A stretch of DNA of 64,000 nucleotides from Marseilla massiliensis (lineage in GTDB: Bacteria; Bacteroidota; Bacteroidia; Bacteroidales; Bacteroidaceae): contig NZ_JACJJL010000010.1 in the NCBI RefSeq assembly GCF_016899955.1, forward strand, positions 1-64,000, given 5' to 3'. Of this stretch, positions 1-7,482 are shown piece by piece. Position 1 is the first letter of the stretch. Every line of letters starts with the position of its first letter. Below the pieces are notes generated by a model, which was not told the DNA's origin, ran no database searches, and saw nothing but the letters and a program-made list of their open reading frames with translations. The position numbers and the translations under genes are program-made.

Positions 1-1
1 C

Positions 2-151
2 GTGTACGTACGGTTCGGAGGCAGGCTGTCGGAAACCTACCACCGTAAGGTGGCATGGCGCCGACAGCCGAGCCTACAAGTGACGAACAAAAAACTTGAA
101 AACGACATATCCGATTTCGAGAGCAAGGTAAGCGGACGTTTCGCCATATAA
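2..151 (+). pseudogene. C-terminal fragment, possible tyrosine recombinase tail
   Basis: An open frame enters from the left edge and ends with TAA at 149-151, leaving 49 residues. The last part (VTNKKLENDISDFESKV) resembles the charged tail that follows the catalytic tyrosine in Bacteroides integrases. The part before it does not show a clear HxxR/Tyr box in this frame, while the adjacent frame reads a GHGADSRAY-like string, so a frameshift is possible. It lies 11 bp before the RhuM-like gene, the same arrangement seen on the minus strand at 60.6-61.2 kb, where an integrase tail precedes a RhuM-like gene. That parallel is the main support. The function of the fragment remains uncertain. Confidence 0.35.
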
Positions 152-162
152 ACGCACAGGGT

Positions 163-534
163 ATGAAACGGACAACAATCACGATGGACGAGTACGGCAG
201 GGTTGCTGTACCGTCCGATGCCGCCAGCGTATGGATGAGCGAAATGGAACTGGTGGAACTTTTCAATGTAATCGTTCCTACACTCCGTGCCACCGTCCGA
301 TCCGTGTATAAGAGCGGAGTGTTGAAATCTTGCGAGGTGGAAACGCGTATCAGGCTGCCTAATGGCTATTATGCGGAAGCGTATGCCCTGCCAATGGTCG
401 TTGCACTTGCCTTCCATATCAACACACCCAATGCCGCAAGGGTGCGCAATGCCCTTTTGGAAAGGATGTGCTTGCGAAAAGACAGACAAATGCTGTGGCT
501 TTCGTTAAGCGACAGACAGCCATGTAAATGTTAA
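163..534 (+). CDS. RhuM-like N-terminal domain protein (123 aa)
   Basis: Small 123-residue protein. Residues about 22-55 carry a pattern (VWMSEMELVELF followed by a helix and VRSVYKSG) like the winged-helix N-terminal part of RhuM/Fic-associated proteins (family pattern VWLTQ..MAELF). A second conserved part (YALPMVVALAFHINTP..ARVRNALLERM) corresponds to the region where RhuM proteins read IIAVGYRVNS..G..FRxWA. The catalytic or effector C-terminal part of larger RhuM proteins is absent. Start chosen at the first ATG after the upstream stop. A paralogue with the same length and C-terminal layout lies at 60607-60980, so this is a recurrent companion of Bacteroides integrases. The role is probably DNA binding in element regulation, which is inferred. 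Confidence 0.6.
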   Translation: MKRTTITMDEYGRVAVPSDAASVWMSEMELVELFNVIVPTLRATVRSVYKSGVLKSCEVETRIRLPNGYYAEAYALPMVVALAFHINTPNAARVRNALLERMCLRKDRQMLWLSLSDRQPCKC

Positions 535-829
535 TGGGTGCGATTATTCGTCAATATATCCATTCGTCAATACGCCTGTGTGGTTACACATCCATACCAC
601 TATCATATCAGTCCGAAGAAGTGCGGTTTTGCTTCTTCGGGCTTTTTCTTTTCACCTTTTGATGGCTGGCATTGCCCGTTTCGCTGCATTTTCTTGTTTG
701 TCGGTTTCTTTTGCGCCGTTCTGCATAGTTTTACGTATCAAGGTTTTAACCGTCATGCCGTAGCTTTGCAGCCATGTTTAATCCGCCTGCCGACAGGGTG
801 TCGGCGGCACTAAAACCTATATTTGAAAC
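535..829. other. Intergenic region before primase-helicase
   Basis: Apart from the terminator at 613-652, no gene is supported here. The short plus-strand frames have no recognisable protein features. A CCGACA..TGTCGG hairpin (790-804) and a TATATTTG element (818-825) sit just before the ATG at 830. The latter would give an almost leaderless transcript, so its use as a promoter is doubtful. Confidence 0.5.
613..652 (+). terminator. Intrinsic terminator after RhuM-like gene
   Basis: A perfect 9-bp stem (CCGAAGAAG at 613-621, CTTCTTCGG at 632-640) with a 10-nt loop is followed directly by GCTTTTTCTTTT. It lies 78 bp after the stop at 534 and is a textbook factor-independent terminator. Confidence 0.85.
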
Positions 830-2023
830 ATGGAAAAGAAAGAAACATTCATCCGAGTAGGCACAACGCTTTACAAGATTGTGGACCAGCCCCGCATTGA
901 CGGCGGCTATGTGAGAAAGCGCATCGCATGGAACTCCGAGACCCTGCGGCAGGACTACGGCAAGGATTACATGGCAAGTGTCCCGAAGTATGACGGCTTC
1001 TGCACCGTACCCGACCATGTGGGCTACCAGCCCGTTGTCGGCAAGTTCCTCAACCTCTACGAGCCGATAAACCACCAGCCGCAGGAGGGCGACTTTCCCT
1101 GCATCCGCTCGTTGGTGGAACACATCTTCGGCGAACAGTACGAGTTGGGCATGGACTACTTGCAGCTGCTCTACCTCTATCCCGTTCAGAAACTCCCCAT
1201 CCTCCTGCTCGTGTCCGAAGAACGGAATACGGGCAAAAGTACGTTCCTGAACTTCCTGAAAGCCGTATTCCAAAACAACGTGACGTTCAATACCAACGAG
1301 GACTTCCGCAGCCAGTTCAATTCCGACTGGGCTGGCAAGCTGCTCATCATGGTGGACGAGGTATTGCTCAACCGCCGTGAGGACAGCGAGCGTTTGAAGA
1401 ATCTCAGTACCACGCTTTCCTACAAGGTAGAGGCGAAAGGAAAAGACCGTGACGAGATAGGCTTCTTCGCAAAGTTCGTGTTGTGTTCCAACAACGAGCA
1501 TCTGCCCGTCATCATTGACATTGGCGAGACACGCTATTGGGTGCGGAAAATTGTGCCGCTCAAGAATGACGATACAGACTTCCTGCAAAAGCTGAAAGCG
1601 GAAATCCCAGCTTTTCTCCATTTCCTGCAACACAGGCAACTCTCCACCGAGAAAGAAAGCCGCATGTGGTTCAACCCGAAGCAGCTGGAAACAGATGCCT
1701 TGCGGAAGATTATCCGAAGCAACCGCAACCGTTTGGAGATAGAGATGGCGGAACTGCTGCTCGACATCATGGCAAGCACGGGTGTCAGTTCTGTTTCTTT
1801 TTGCCTCAATGACATTATCCCGTTGCTTGTCTGCTCGCAAGTCAAGGTGGAGAAGTCGCAGGTTCGGAAAGTGGTGCAGGAATGCTGGAAGCTAGCTCCT
1901 GTATCCAATTCGCTTTCTTACACCACCTACCAATACGATTACAACCACGAATGTCACTATTCACCTGTCAGACGGATTGGACGCTACTATACAGTAAGCA
2001 AAGCGCAGTTGGAAACACTCTGA
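830..2023 (+). CDS. Primase-helicase (SF3-like, DUF5906-type) of mobilizable element
   Basis: A 397-residue protein with a Walker A motif at about residues 128-138 (EERNTGKSTFLNFL) and a Walker B-like stretch (KLLIMVDEVLL, about 167-177). These are followed by a sensor-like segment (FVLCSNNEHLPV) and an arginine-rich GETRYWVRKI stretch. This order matches the C-terminal ATPase of viral-type primase-helicases, annotated as primase-helicase family proteins in Bacteroides mobilizable transposons such as the NBU group, where a primase gene lies just before mob. By analogy it supports replication of the excised circular element. The primase catalytic half is absent, so it may act as a helicase loader or need a separate primase. 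Neighbouring iteron-like repeats (2029-2188) fit a replication role. Confidence 0.75.
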   Translation: MEKKETFIRVGTTLYKIVDQPRIDGGYVRKRIAWNSETLRQDYGKDYMASVPKYDGFCTVPDHVGYQPVVGKFLNLYEPINHQPQEGDFPCIRSLVEHIFGEQYELGMDYLQLLYLYPVQKLPILLLVSEERNTGKSTFLNFLKAVFQNNVTFNTNEDFRSQFNSDWAGKLLIMVDEVLLNRREDSERLKNLSTTLSYKVEAKGKDRDEIGFFAKFVLCSNNEHLPVIIDIGETRYWVRKIVPLKNDDTDFLQKLKAEIPAFLHFLQHRQLSTEKESRMWFNPKQLETDALRKIIRSNRNRLEIEMAELLLDIMASTGVSSVSFCLNDIIPLLVCSQVKVEKSQVRKVVQECWKLAPVSNSLSYTTYQYDYNHECHYSPVRRIGRYYTVSKAQLETL

Positions 2024-2028
2024 TATTT

Positions 2029-2188
2029 TGATGAAATGATGAAAGCATATATAAACATAAAGAATAACAGCAACTTACATACTCATCAAACACTCAACAA
2101 AAGTATTTGGCTGATGAAAAGAGAAAGCGTACACAACCCCACACATCACTTTTCTTTTGGCGAGCGGTTTGATGAAACGCTGATGAAA
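2029..2188. repeat. Iteron-like direct repeats (TGATGAAA x5)
   Basis: Five exact direct copies of TGATGAAA start at 2029, 2037, 2112, 2170 and 2181, and inverted related copies (CTCATCAA) lie at about 2082 and 2254. They sit directly behind the primase-helicase gene in a 580-bp stretch that has no convincing gene. The weak plus-strand frame at 2036-2443 has low-complexity composition and no domain features. Candidate replication-protein binding sites. Confidence 0.45.
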
Positions 2189-2434
2189 GGTTATTGCATT
2201 AGTTGTCAGTATATTAGACTATCCAATCATCAATTCATCGGATTTTCACCCCTCATCAAGTCCGCCGGGAAAGCAACAAAGGTGAATATCGCCATCCGTA
2301 GGCTGGTCGGACGGACTTCCGTCCTGCCGACCGACAAGGGAAAGCCGATGTCGCTGGCGAAAAGAAAAAGCAACCAATGTCCGCCAACATCACCGCTGAC
2401 ACCACCGCAGGCTTTTGGGAAACAAAAAGCCATA

Positions 2435-2545
2435 GCTCATTAGGGCGTTTTCTTCACGCACCGCTTCGCTCATGCTAAAAACACCCTAATGAGCCAATGG
2501 GGTTGCACCCCTCTGGACACCCCCGTTTGTCCTGTGCGGCATGAC
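2435..2545. other. Candidate oriT region upstream of MobV relaxase
   Basis: A 17-bp inverted repeat with one mismatch (2435-2451 and 2478-2494, beginning GCTCATTAGGG) is followed by two small hairpins: GGGGT-TGC-ACCCC around 2500, and GGACA..TGTCC around 2514-2531. This cluster lies 60-170 bp before the relaxase start, where oriT sits in Bacteroides mobilizable elements. The nick site cannot be assigned from sequence alone. Confidence 0.5.
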
Positions 2546-2603
2546 CGCAGGCGGACGAACATTGACAAACAAGTTTGTAGAACCTCAAAAACAAGAAACG
2601 AAC

Positions 2604-3974
2604 ATGGGATACATAAGCATTCAAATCAACAAGGCGAAAGGGTCGGCTGACACGGGCGCATCCGACCACATAGAACGCAAGACCACGCCCAAGAACACAG
2701 ACCCCACACGCACCCATCTCAACCGTGAACTGGTGGAGTTCCCCGACGGTGTGGCAGACCGTACCGAAGCGATAAGCCACCGCATCCGCACGGCTGGCAT
2801 CAGGCGTAAGATAACGTCCGACCAAGTGAGGGCAATCCGCATCGTGCTTTCAGGTACGCATGAGGATATGGTGAAAGTACAAGACGAGGGTAGACTATCC
2901 GAATGGTGCGATGACAACCTGCAATGGCTGCATCGCACATTCGGCAGGGAGAACACCGTTTCGGCAGTGCTGCACATGGACGAACACACTCCACATATCC
3001 ATGCCACGGTCGTTCCGATAGTGACGGGAGAGCGCAGGAAAGCCAAGAAGAAACAAGCGGACAGCAAACGCACCTACCGCAAGAAAGCCAACGCCGTGCG
3101 CCTGTGCGCAGATGACCTCTTGACCCGTGAACGGCTTGTTGCCTACCACGATAGCTATGCTGAAGCGATGGCAAAGTACGGCTTGCATCGTGGCATACGT
3201 GGGTCAGAGGCACGGCATACCACCACAGCCCAATACTACCGTGACTTGAAACGGCAGACGGGAGAGCTTGAAACCAACGTAAGGCAGTTGCAGACCGAAC
3301 AGAAACAAGCGGAACGGCTGCTTGCCGAAGTCAGGAAGGAAATCAAGTCGGAGAAGCTGGAAGCCGCCAAGACCGAAGCGAAAACGGCACTTGTGGCAAA
3401 GGTCGGTTCTCTTTTGGGAAGCGGCAAGCTGAAAGAACTTGAAGCCGACAACCGCACCCTGCAAAATGAGGTTGCAGCCCGTGACGAAAGCATCGAGTTG
3501 TTGCAACAACAGATGCAGCGGCAGCAGGATGAACACAGCCGTCAACTGATGGAACTGCAAGCCAAGCACCGCAGAGAAATGGCGGACAAGGAAGCGGAAC
3601 ACCAAAGGGAAGTGTCATTCCTGAAATCCATCATCCAAAAAGCCAAGAAATGGTTTCCGCTGTTCCAAGAGTTGGTGTACATGGAGAAATTCTGCCTTAA
3701 AGTCGGCTTCAACGAGCGGCAGACCGCCACGCTCATCAGCGGCAAGCCGTTGTTCTATGAGGGCGAACTCTATTCGGAGGAGCACAGGCGGAAGTTCACG
3801 ACCGAGGAAGCAGGCTTCCAAGTGGTGAAAGACCCGAAAGACAAATCCAAACTTGCGCTTGCCATCAATGGGCAACTGATTGGCGAATGGTTCAAGGAAC
3901 AGTTTGGCAGGCTGTTCTCATCCATTAAAAGGACTGTTAAGCCGCTTAGGAGAGACAAGGGCATGAGATTATAA
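2604..3974 (+). CDS. MobV-family (Mob_Pre) relaxase
   Basis: A 456-residue relaxase. The N-terminal half has the MobV three-histidine motif as HMDEHTPHIHATVVP (about residues 127-141), the metal-binding core of the nuclease that nicks oriT and becomes bound to DNA. The middle and C-terminal parts (about 205-345) are rich in Lys/Glu/Gln heptads and should form a long coiled coil, as in MobN1-type proteins. The start is set at 2604 (MGYISIQINKAKG), because the extra 21 residues upstream are unlike the family, which begins with a short beta strand. The gene follows the oriT-like repeats and ends at a strong hairpin, closing the primase-mob module. It probably mobilizes the element with help from a co-resident conjugative element. 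Confidence 0.88.
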   Translation: MGYISIQINKAKGSADTGASDHIERKTTPKNTDPTRTHLNRELVEFPDGVADRTEAISHRIRTAGIRRKITSDQVRAIRIVLSGTHEDMVKVQDEGRLSEWCDDNLQWLHRTFGRENTVSAVLHMDEHTPHIHATVVPIVTGERRKAKKKQADSKRTYRKKANAVRLCADDLLTRERLVAYHDSYAEAMAKYGLHRGIRGSEARHTTTAQYYRDLKRQTGELETNVRQLQTEQKQAERLLAEVRKEIKSEKLEAAKTEAKTALVAKVGSLLGSGKLKELEADNRTLQNEVAARDESIELLQQQMQRQQDEHSRQLMELQAKHRREMADKEAEHQREVSFLKSIIQKAKKWFPLFQELVYMEKFCLKVGFNERQTATLISGKPLFYEGELYSEEHRRKFTTEEAGFQVVKDPKDKSKLALAINGQLIGEWFKEQFGRLFSSIKRTVKPLRRDKGMRL

Positions 3975-3980
3975 ACGATG

Positions 3981-4044
3981 CCAACGGGAGGGTAGCAAGT
4001 TTGTGTTTGGGGCAGACCAAAACCGCTTGCTATCCTCCCATTGG
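3981..4044. terminator. Long hairpin closing the mobilization module
   Basis: Two 19-nt arms (3981-3999 and 4026-4044) pair at 17 of 19 positions around a 26-nt loop, 7 bp after the relaxase stop. It lies between the plus-strand mob gene and the converging minus-strand reductase genes, so it could stop transcription from both sides. Confidence 0.6.
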
Positions 4045-4111
4045 TTAAATTCAAAATCGGACAGGAAACATCCTCTACTCAAAAATCTATAAGTTTTCTT
4101 GTTAAGTTTGG

Positions 4112-4744
4112 TTATTCATATTTGTCTTGGATGAAGTGCGTCCGCATTCTCGGTTCATATTCCGGCTTGCGAACGCCGTTCTTCCGTCCGCTTTCAATGC
4201 ACTTTAGCAACCACGCCATATTTTGCCCCAAGATGCGCATGGTCTGCAAGCCTTCCTTGTCCTTGCGCACATCGTCGGGTGTGAAGCCGTGTACCGAGTT
4301 CCAGTATTGCGATGCTACGATAGGCATATTCGCAATAGTGAAATATTGATTCAATTGCTCGAAGGTGGCGGAGGCTCCACCACGGCGGCACGATACTACT
4401 GATGCGCCGAGCTTGCCCGCCATGCGGTTCTCCGTGGCGAAGAACAGGCGGTTCAGGAACGAAACGAGTTGCCCCGTTGGTGCACTGTAATAAACCGGAG
4501 AACCGATGACGATGGCATCAAATTCATCCAGCCGTTTCTGTATCTCTTGCACGAGGTCGTCGCGGAAACAATGTCCTGTATTCATGCAGGCTCCACAGGC
4601 GATGCAGCCCGCTATGGGCTTCTTGCCTAAATACAGCAATTCCGTCTCAATGCCGTTTGCCTGCAAGGTGGTTTCCACTTCGTGCAGGGCGGTATAGGTG
4701 CAGCCCGTTTGATTCGGGCTGCCATTAATCAACAATACCTTCAT
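4112..4744 (-). CDS. Flavodoxin-like FMN-dependent (NADPH) oxidoreductase
   Basis: A 210-residue protein of the flavodoxin-like fold / NADPH-dependent FMN reductase family. It begins MKVLLINGSPNQTG, the beta-strand and phosphate-binding loop for FMN. GSPVYYSAPTG (about residues 80-90) is the second FMN loop. A cysteine-rich stretch (CIACGACMNTGHC, about 46-58) is typical of the iron-sulfur-flavoprotein-like subset and may bind a cluster or support redox chemistry. The start at 4744 is chosen because MKVLLINGSP begins the fold and an upstream alternative adds 21 unrelated residues. Only 4 bp separate it from the next gene, a second member of the same family, so they are co-transcribed. Substrate unknown; quinone or electrophile reduction is plausible. 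Confidence 0.8.
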   Translation of the reverse strand: MKVLLINGSPNQTGCTYTALHEVETTLQANGIETELLYLGKKPIAGCIACGACMNTGHCFRDDLVQEIQKRLDEFDAIVIGSPVYYSAPTGQLVSFLNRLFFATENRMAGKLGASVVSCRRGGASATFEQLNQYFTIANMPIVASQYWNSVHGFTPDDVRKDKEGLQTMRILGQNMAWLLKCIESGRKNGVRKPEYEPRMRTHFIQDKYE

Positions 4745-4748
4745 ACGT

Positions 4749-5288
4749 TCAGAATTTATGCGCCAGTTCAGCCGCTTGCTTGCAGCCGTCCGTCTTGTTG
4801 ATGTCACCTTCGTTCAATACTCCGGTAATAAGCACTTCGCCAGCCATCTCCCATTTCAGCAGAGCGGCAGAACGTTCCAGCGGCATACGGATGCCGTCCA
4901 TTACCGTCACGTCGTTTTCTTCGCAGCAGGCTATCAGTCCGCATTTCTTTCCGGCGATATCCTTTCCGCCCACCACGAATGAAAACAGGCGGTCAATCAC
5001 ACCCTTTATCTGTGCCGGGATGGAATACCAGTAGGTTGGCATGGTGAATACAACAGCATCGGCTTCCATAATGGCAGGTGCGATAAGGTTGAAATCGTCG
5101 TCGAACGAACAAGCCTTGCCCGTCTTGAAGCAGGTCTGGCAGGCACGGCAACCGCCTATCTTCATCAGTGCGGCATCAAATCGTCGCACCGTGTGGCCGA
5201 GTGTCTCCGCTTCCCTGATAAATGCGTCCGTCATGGCAAAGCTGTTGCCATGCTTGCGTGGACTTCCCGTAATAACTGTTATCTTCAT
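4749..5288 (-). CDS. Flavodoxin-like FMN-dependent (NADPH) oxidoreductase
   Basis: A 179-residue paralogue of the downstream gene, with the same fold signature: MKITVITGSPRKHGNS at the start (FMN phosphate loop), CRACQTCFKTGKAC around residues 48-61, and MPTYWYSIPAQIKGVIDR around 84-101 (second FMN loop). It is the middle gene of a three-gene minus-strand operon (NTF2-like, this gene, second reductase) divergent from an HxlR regulator. HxlR regulators often control reductases that respond to quinones, aldehydes or other electrophiles, so this is likely a stress-inducible redox cassette. That function is inferred from context. Confidence 0.8.
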   Translation of the reverse strand: MKITVITGSPRKHGNSFAMTDAFIREAETLGHTVRRFDAALMKIGGCRACQTCFKTGKACSFDDDFNLIAPAIMEADAVVFTMPTYWYSIPAQIKGVIDRLFSFVVGGKDIAGKKCGLIACCEENDVTVMDGIRMPLERSAALLKWEMAGEVLITGVLNEGDINKTDGCKQAAELAHKF

Positions 5289-5300
5289 GACGCTTCCTCC

Positions 5301-5684
5301 TTACTTTTGAATGGTATTCGAATTCTGATTGTACGCCTTCGCCACGCACCGCCACTCGCCGTCCATCTTCATCAGCAGCAGGTAGTCGGTGAAGTCGATA
5401 CGGCCTCCCCATTTCTCTTCCAGCACGCGCACCACGGCGAGGGTCTCTTCTACGTCCACCACGTCGATGCGTGCCTTGAAGTCATCGCCTGCGCCTACGG
5501 TGTCCACATTGTGGTAGAACTGCTCGATGCTGCCGTGCTCCAGCTTCCCGTCCAAGTAGCCGAATAAGACGGCTTCGTCAATAAACAATTCGCGGGCATA
5601 CTTGCTGTTGCCTTCTGCCACACTTTTCACAAACTTCATGGCAGCTTCTTCCACTGCCTTGTACTCTTCGATATTTGCTCTCAT
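5301..5684 (-). CDS. NTF2-like (SnoaL / lumazine-binding type) protein
   Basis: A 127-residue protein with the cone-shaped NTF2-like pattern: N-terminal helix (EEYKAVEEAAMKFVKSVAEGN), a loop with FIDEAVLFG, IEQFYHNVD, and a C-terminal strand-turn-strand ending DYLLLMKMDGEWRCVAKAY. Close relatives are annotated as nuclear transport factor 2 family or putative lumazine-binding proteins. The start at 5684 is preferred because translation from 5753 would begin inside the promoter/operator region. First gene of the operon, 12 bp before the first reductase. It may bind a small hydrophobic substrate handled by the reductases (inferred). Confidence 0.75.
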   Translation of the reverse strand: MRANIEEYKAVEEAAMKFVKSVAEGNSKYARELFIDEAVLFGYLDGKLEHGSIEQFYHNVDTVGAGDDFKARIDVVDVEETLAVVRVLEEKWGGRIDFTDYLLLMKMDGEWRCVAKAYNQNSNTIQK

Positions 5685-5722
5685 GATGCTAATGTTTAAT
5701 TGATTATCTTGTTTTGATGCTG

Positions 5723-5753
5723 CAAAGGTAGGTGATTCCTCCAGTTTGCACAA
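5723..5753 (-). promoter_or_regulatory. Bacteroidetes-type promoter of the NTF2/flavodoxin operon
   Basis: Read on the minus strand, a TTG at 5753-5751 is separated by 20 nt from TACCTTTG (5730-5723). This fits the Bacteroidota TTTG / TAnnTTTG (-33/-7) pattern. The -33 end abuts the palindromic operator at 5755-5793, so bound regulator would block polymerase. Confidence 0.65.
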
Positions 5754-5754
5754 G

Positions 5755-5793
5755 TACCGAAAAATTATTCATATACTGAAAAATTATTCGGTA
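5755..5793. promoter_or_regulatory. 39-bp palindromic operator, candidate HxlR site
   Basis: The outer arms TACCGAA (5755-5761) and TTCGGTA (5787-5793) are perfect inverted repeats, and the inner halves are two copies of GAAAAATTATTC spaced 19 bp apart (5759 and 5778). The site therefore has both dyad and direct-repeat symmetry. It lies between two divergent promoters, as expected for autoregulation by the adjacent HxlR protein. Confidence 0.65.
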
Positions 5794-5818
5794 TATACCC
5801 GTTACGATATATTATCCT

Positions 5819-5826
5819 TACCTTTG
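5819..5826 (+). promoter_or_regulatory. -7 element of the hxlR promoter
   Basis: TACCTTTG matches the Bacteroidota -7 consensus TAnnTTTG and lies 30 bp before the HxlR start codon. The -33 part is weak. The mirrored promoter on the other strand uses the same TACCTTTG. Confidence 0.55.
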
Positions 5827-5855
5827 CAGGCGTAACATTCAATAAAGATAAAACC

Positions 5856-6206
5856 ATGTACGAAAGAAAGATACCCGTAGATTTGGACTGTCCCTTGCGG
5901 CTGACCATGAGCCTGATTGATTCCAAGTGGAAGTCATGCATCTTGGACGAACTGCGCCACCGTGCCCTGCGTCCCAGTGAATTGCACAAGATATTTCCCG
6001 AAGCCACGCCTCGTGTGCTCGACTTGCAACTGAAGGAACTGGTAGAGGACGGGCTCGTATCGAAGACCATCTACCCTGAACTGCCTCCTCGTTCGGAGTA
6101 TGCTATCACTCCGTTGGGGATGACGCTTATTCCCATCATCGATGCTATGATTGCATGGGGAGAGAAGAATACAGAATTATTTGAAAAGAAATATGGGAAA
6201 CGGTAA
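5856..6206 (+). CDS. HxlR-family transcriptional regulator
   Basis: A 116-residue winged-helix regulator. The HxlR pattern is complete: CPLRLTMSLIDSKWKSCILDEL at about residues 11-32, RPSELHKIFPEATPRVLDLQLKELVEDGLV (recognition helix and wing start), and YPELPPRSEYAITPLGMTLIPIIDAM (wing and dimer helix). The first Cys at about position 11 is the residue commonly modified in redox- or aldehyde-sensing HxlR proteins. It is divergent from the NTF2/flavodoxin operon across a 171-bp region with a 39-bp palindrome, so it very likely controls both directions. Base composition is closer to the mobile-element DNA than to the GC-rich chromosome that follows. Confidence 0.88.
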   Translation: MYERKIPVDLDCPLRLTMSLIDSKWKSCILDELRHRALRPSELHKIFPEATPRVLDLQLKELVEDGLVSKTIYPELPPRSEYAITPLGMTLIPIIDAMIAWGEKNTELFEKKYGKR

Positions 6207-6380
6207 TAGAATTTGGTTGCTTTTCACTATCTTTGCGCTAAGACAAGAGTTGTTTGACAGAAATTTACCGCATATTGCAGAATTTGTGACTGTTTCCAAG
6301 TCATTACCTCGTTTTTTGAGAAATGCTTATAAGTAGCTTATTTTTAATATATTCCTATTTCAATATCGTTTTTTTCGACA
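6207..6380. other. Gene-free stretch after hxlR
   Basis: No convincing gene is seen. The region has stops in every frame at short intervals. A TAAGTAGCT string near 6330 repeats the first bases of the MITE-like left arm at 6381, which may mark a second partial end. Confidence 0.4.
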
Positions 6381-6580
6381 TAAGTAGCTGTTCAAAATTA
6401 ACCGATACAATAGACCTTGCAGGTGTCCTCTATGTCTTTGCCACCATCTTGTGTGCTCTTTCGGGCCGCATACCAAAGTCTCATCGGTCGCGTAGCCCGC
6501 TACGCTCCCTCTTCGGACTTTTGCATGCATCTCCGAAATAGCGCACAATTTGATGGCAACTGATTTTGAACACCTACTTA
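6381..6580. mobile_element. MITE-like 200-bp element with terminal inverted repeats
   Basis: The left arm TAAGTAGCTGTTCAAAATT (6381-6399) and right arm (6562-6580, ending GAACACCTACTTA) are inverted repeats matching at 17 of 19 positions. The 162 bp between them hold no plausible gene. Small size, terminal repeats and lack of transposase are typical of a miniature inverted-repeat element or a solo remnant of an insertion sequence. It lies at the compositional border between the element DNA and the GC-rich chromosome. No target duplication could be fixed by eye. Confidence 0.5.
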
Positions 6581-6768
6581 ATTTGCAGGTTTCAGACTAT
6601 AAGGCGGCATACTCCAGGCGGCTGTTGTGGCATATTCCCGTTGCTCTTCACGCCTGCTGCCTTACGGTGGCGAGGGTGTCAGACACAGCGATGCCCGCCA
6701 TGCTGCCGGGCGTTGCTGACAATGGAGTTGGCGTAACCCACTCTGGCCGCAGCCACCTGTCACGGCCT

Positions 6769-7458
6769 TCAGTCGGTTATTTCAAAGCGGGCAACTATCG
6801 AATACCGGTTCTTTATGGTGCGGAAGAAGTCGAACGAGGCCGCGTTCGACGACAACACGTTGCTTTGCGCAAACGGCATGGCGCCCTGGCTGTCTTCCTC
6901 CACTATGCGTATCACGCCGCCAAGTTTCTTGCCCATGGCCTCAACCAGGTAGGCGGCCTTGCGCTGCGCGGCCTTCAGGGCCTCTGTCTTTCCCTTGCGG
7001 TGGTAGGCAGCCATGTCGTTGTTTTCCAGCTCGCCTATGCGCATCGATTGTATGCCCTTGGTGTCTATGCGCTTCACGATGTCGTTTATCTGGTTGAAGT
7101 CGGTCAGGGTGACGTCAAACTTCTTTGACACCAGGAAGTCGAGCCCCTGCTGCCGCCAGTAGTCGCCTATCTCTTGCGTCCTTATGGCATTGGGGCCGAC
7201 CCCGGCTTCGGCCAGTGCCTTGCGCAGCCCCTGCTCTATTGTGGACAGGGCAACTTTGGTGCTGTATTCTTCGGGCTTCGACTTGCCGTCGAACTCCTCT
7301 TCGAAGTATTCGCGTATTTCTATCAGATAGTGAATCTTGTCGGGCACAACCTCTATTTCCGACGTGCCTGTCACCTCGATGTATCGCCCGTTGTCCTGGG
7401 CCCGCAGCGATAGGGTGGCAAGCATCAACAGGGCCAATGCCAATAGTTTCGGTTTCAT
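6769..7458 (-). CDS. SIMPL (DUF541) domain protein, exported
   Basis: A 229-residue protein with a signal peptide (MKPKLLALALLMLATLSLRAQ) and then a SIMPL/DUF541 domain. The start of that domain is visible as YIEVTGTSEIEVVPDKIHYLIEI (about 25-47), and later parts include LVSKKFDVTLTDFNQINDIVKRID and AAQRKAAYLVEAMGKKLGGVIRI. SIMPL proteins form oligomeric assemblies in the periplasm or envelope, and their function is poorly defined. Length is usual for the family. It is followed 24 bp upstream in the transcript by a lipoprotein gene, so the two are probably co-transcribed. Confidence 0.85.
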   Translation of the reverse strand: MKPKLLALALLMLATLSLRAQDNGRYIEVTGTSEIEVVPDKIHYLIEIREYFEEEFDGKSKPEEYSTKVALSTIEQGLRKALAEAGVGPNAIRTQEIGDYWRQQGLDFLVSKKFDVTLTDFNQINDIVKRIDTKGIQSMRIGELENNDMAAYHRKGKTEALKAAQRKAAYLVEAMGKKLGGVIRIVEEDSQGAMPFAQSNVLSSNAASFDFFRTIKNRYSIVARFEITD

Positions 7459-7482
7459 ATTGATGTCTGTTTGTTGTCGTTG

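Noticed and set aside
2036-2443. 135-residue plus-strand frame between primase-helicase and relaxase.
   Set aside because: Low-complexity translation, no domain, and the region is made of iteron-like and inverted repeats, so regulatory DNA is more likely.
6323-6548. Short frames on both strands inside the MITE-like element.
   Set aside because: No conserved motif, no ribosome binding site, and they lie between terminal inverted repeats typical of non-coding elements.
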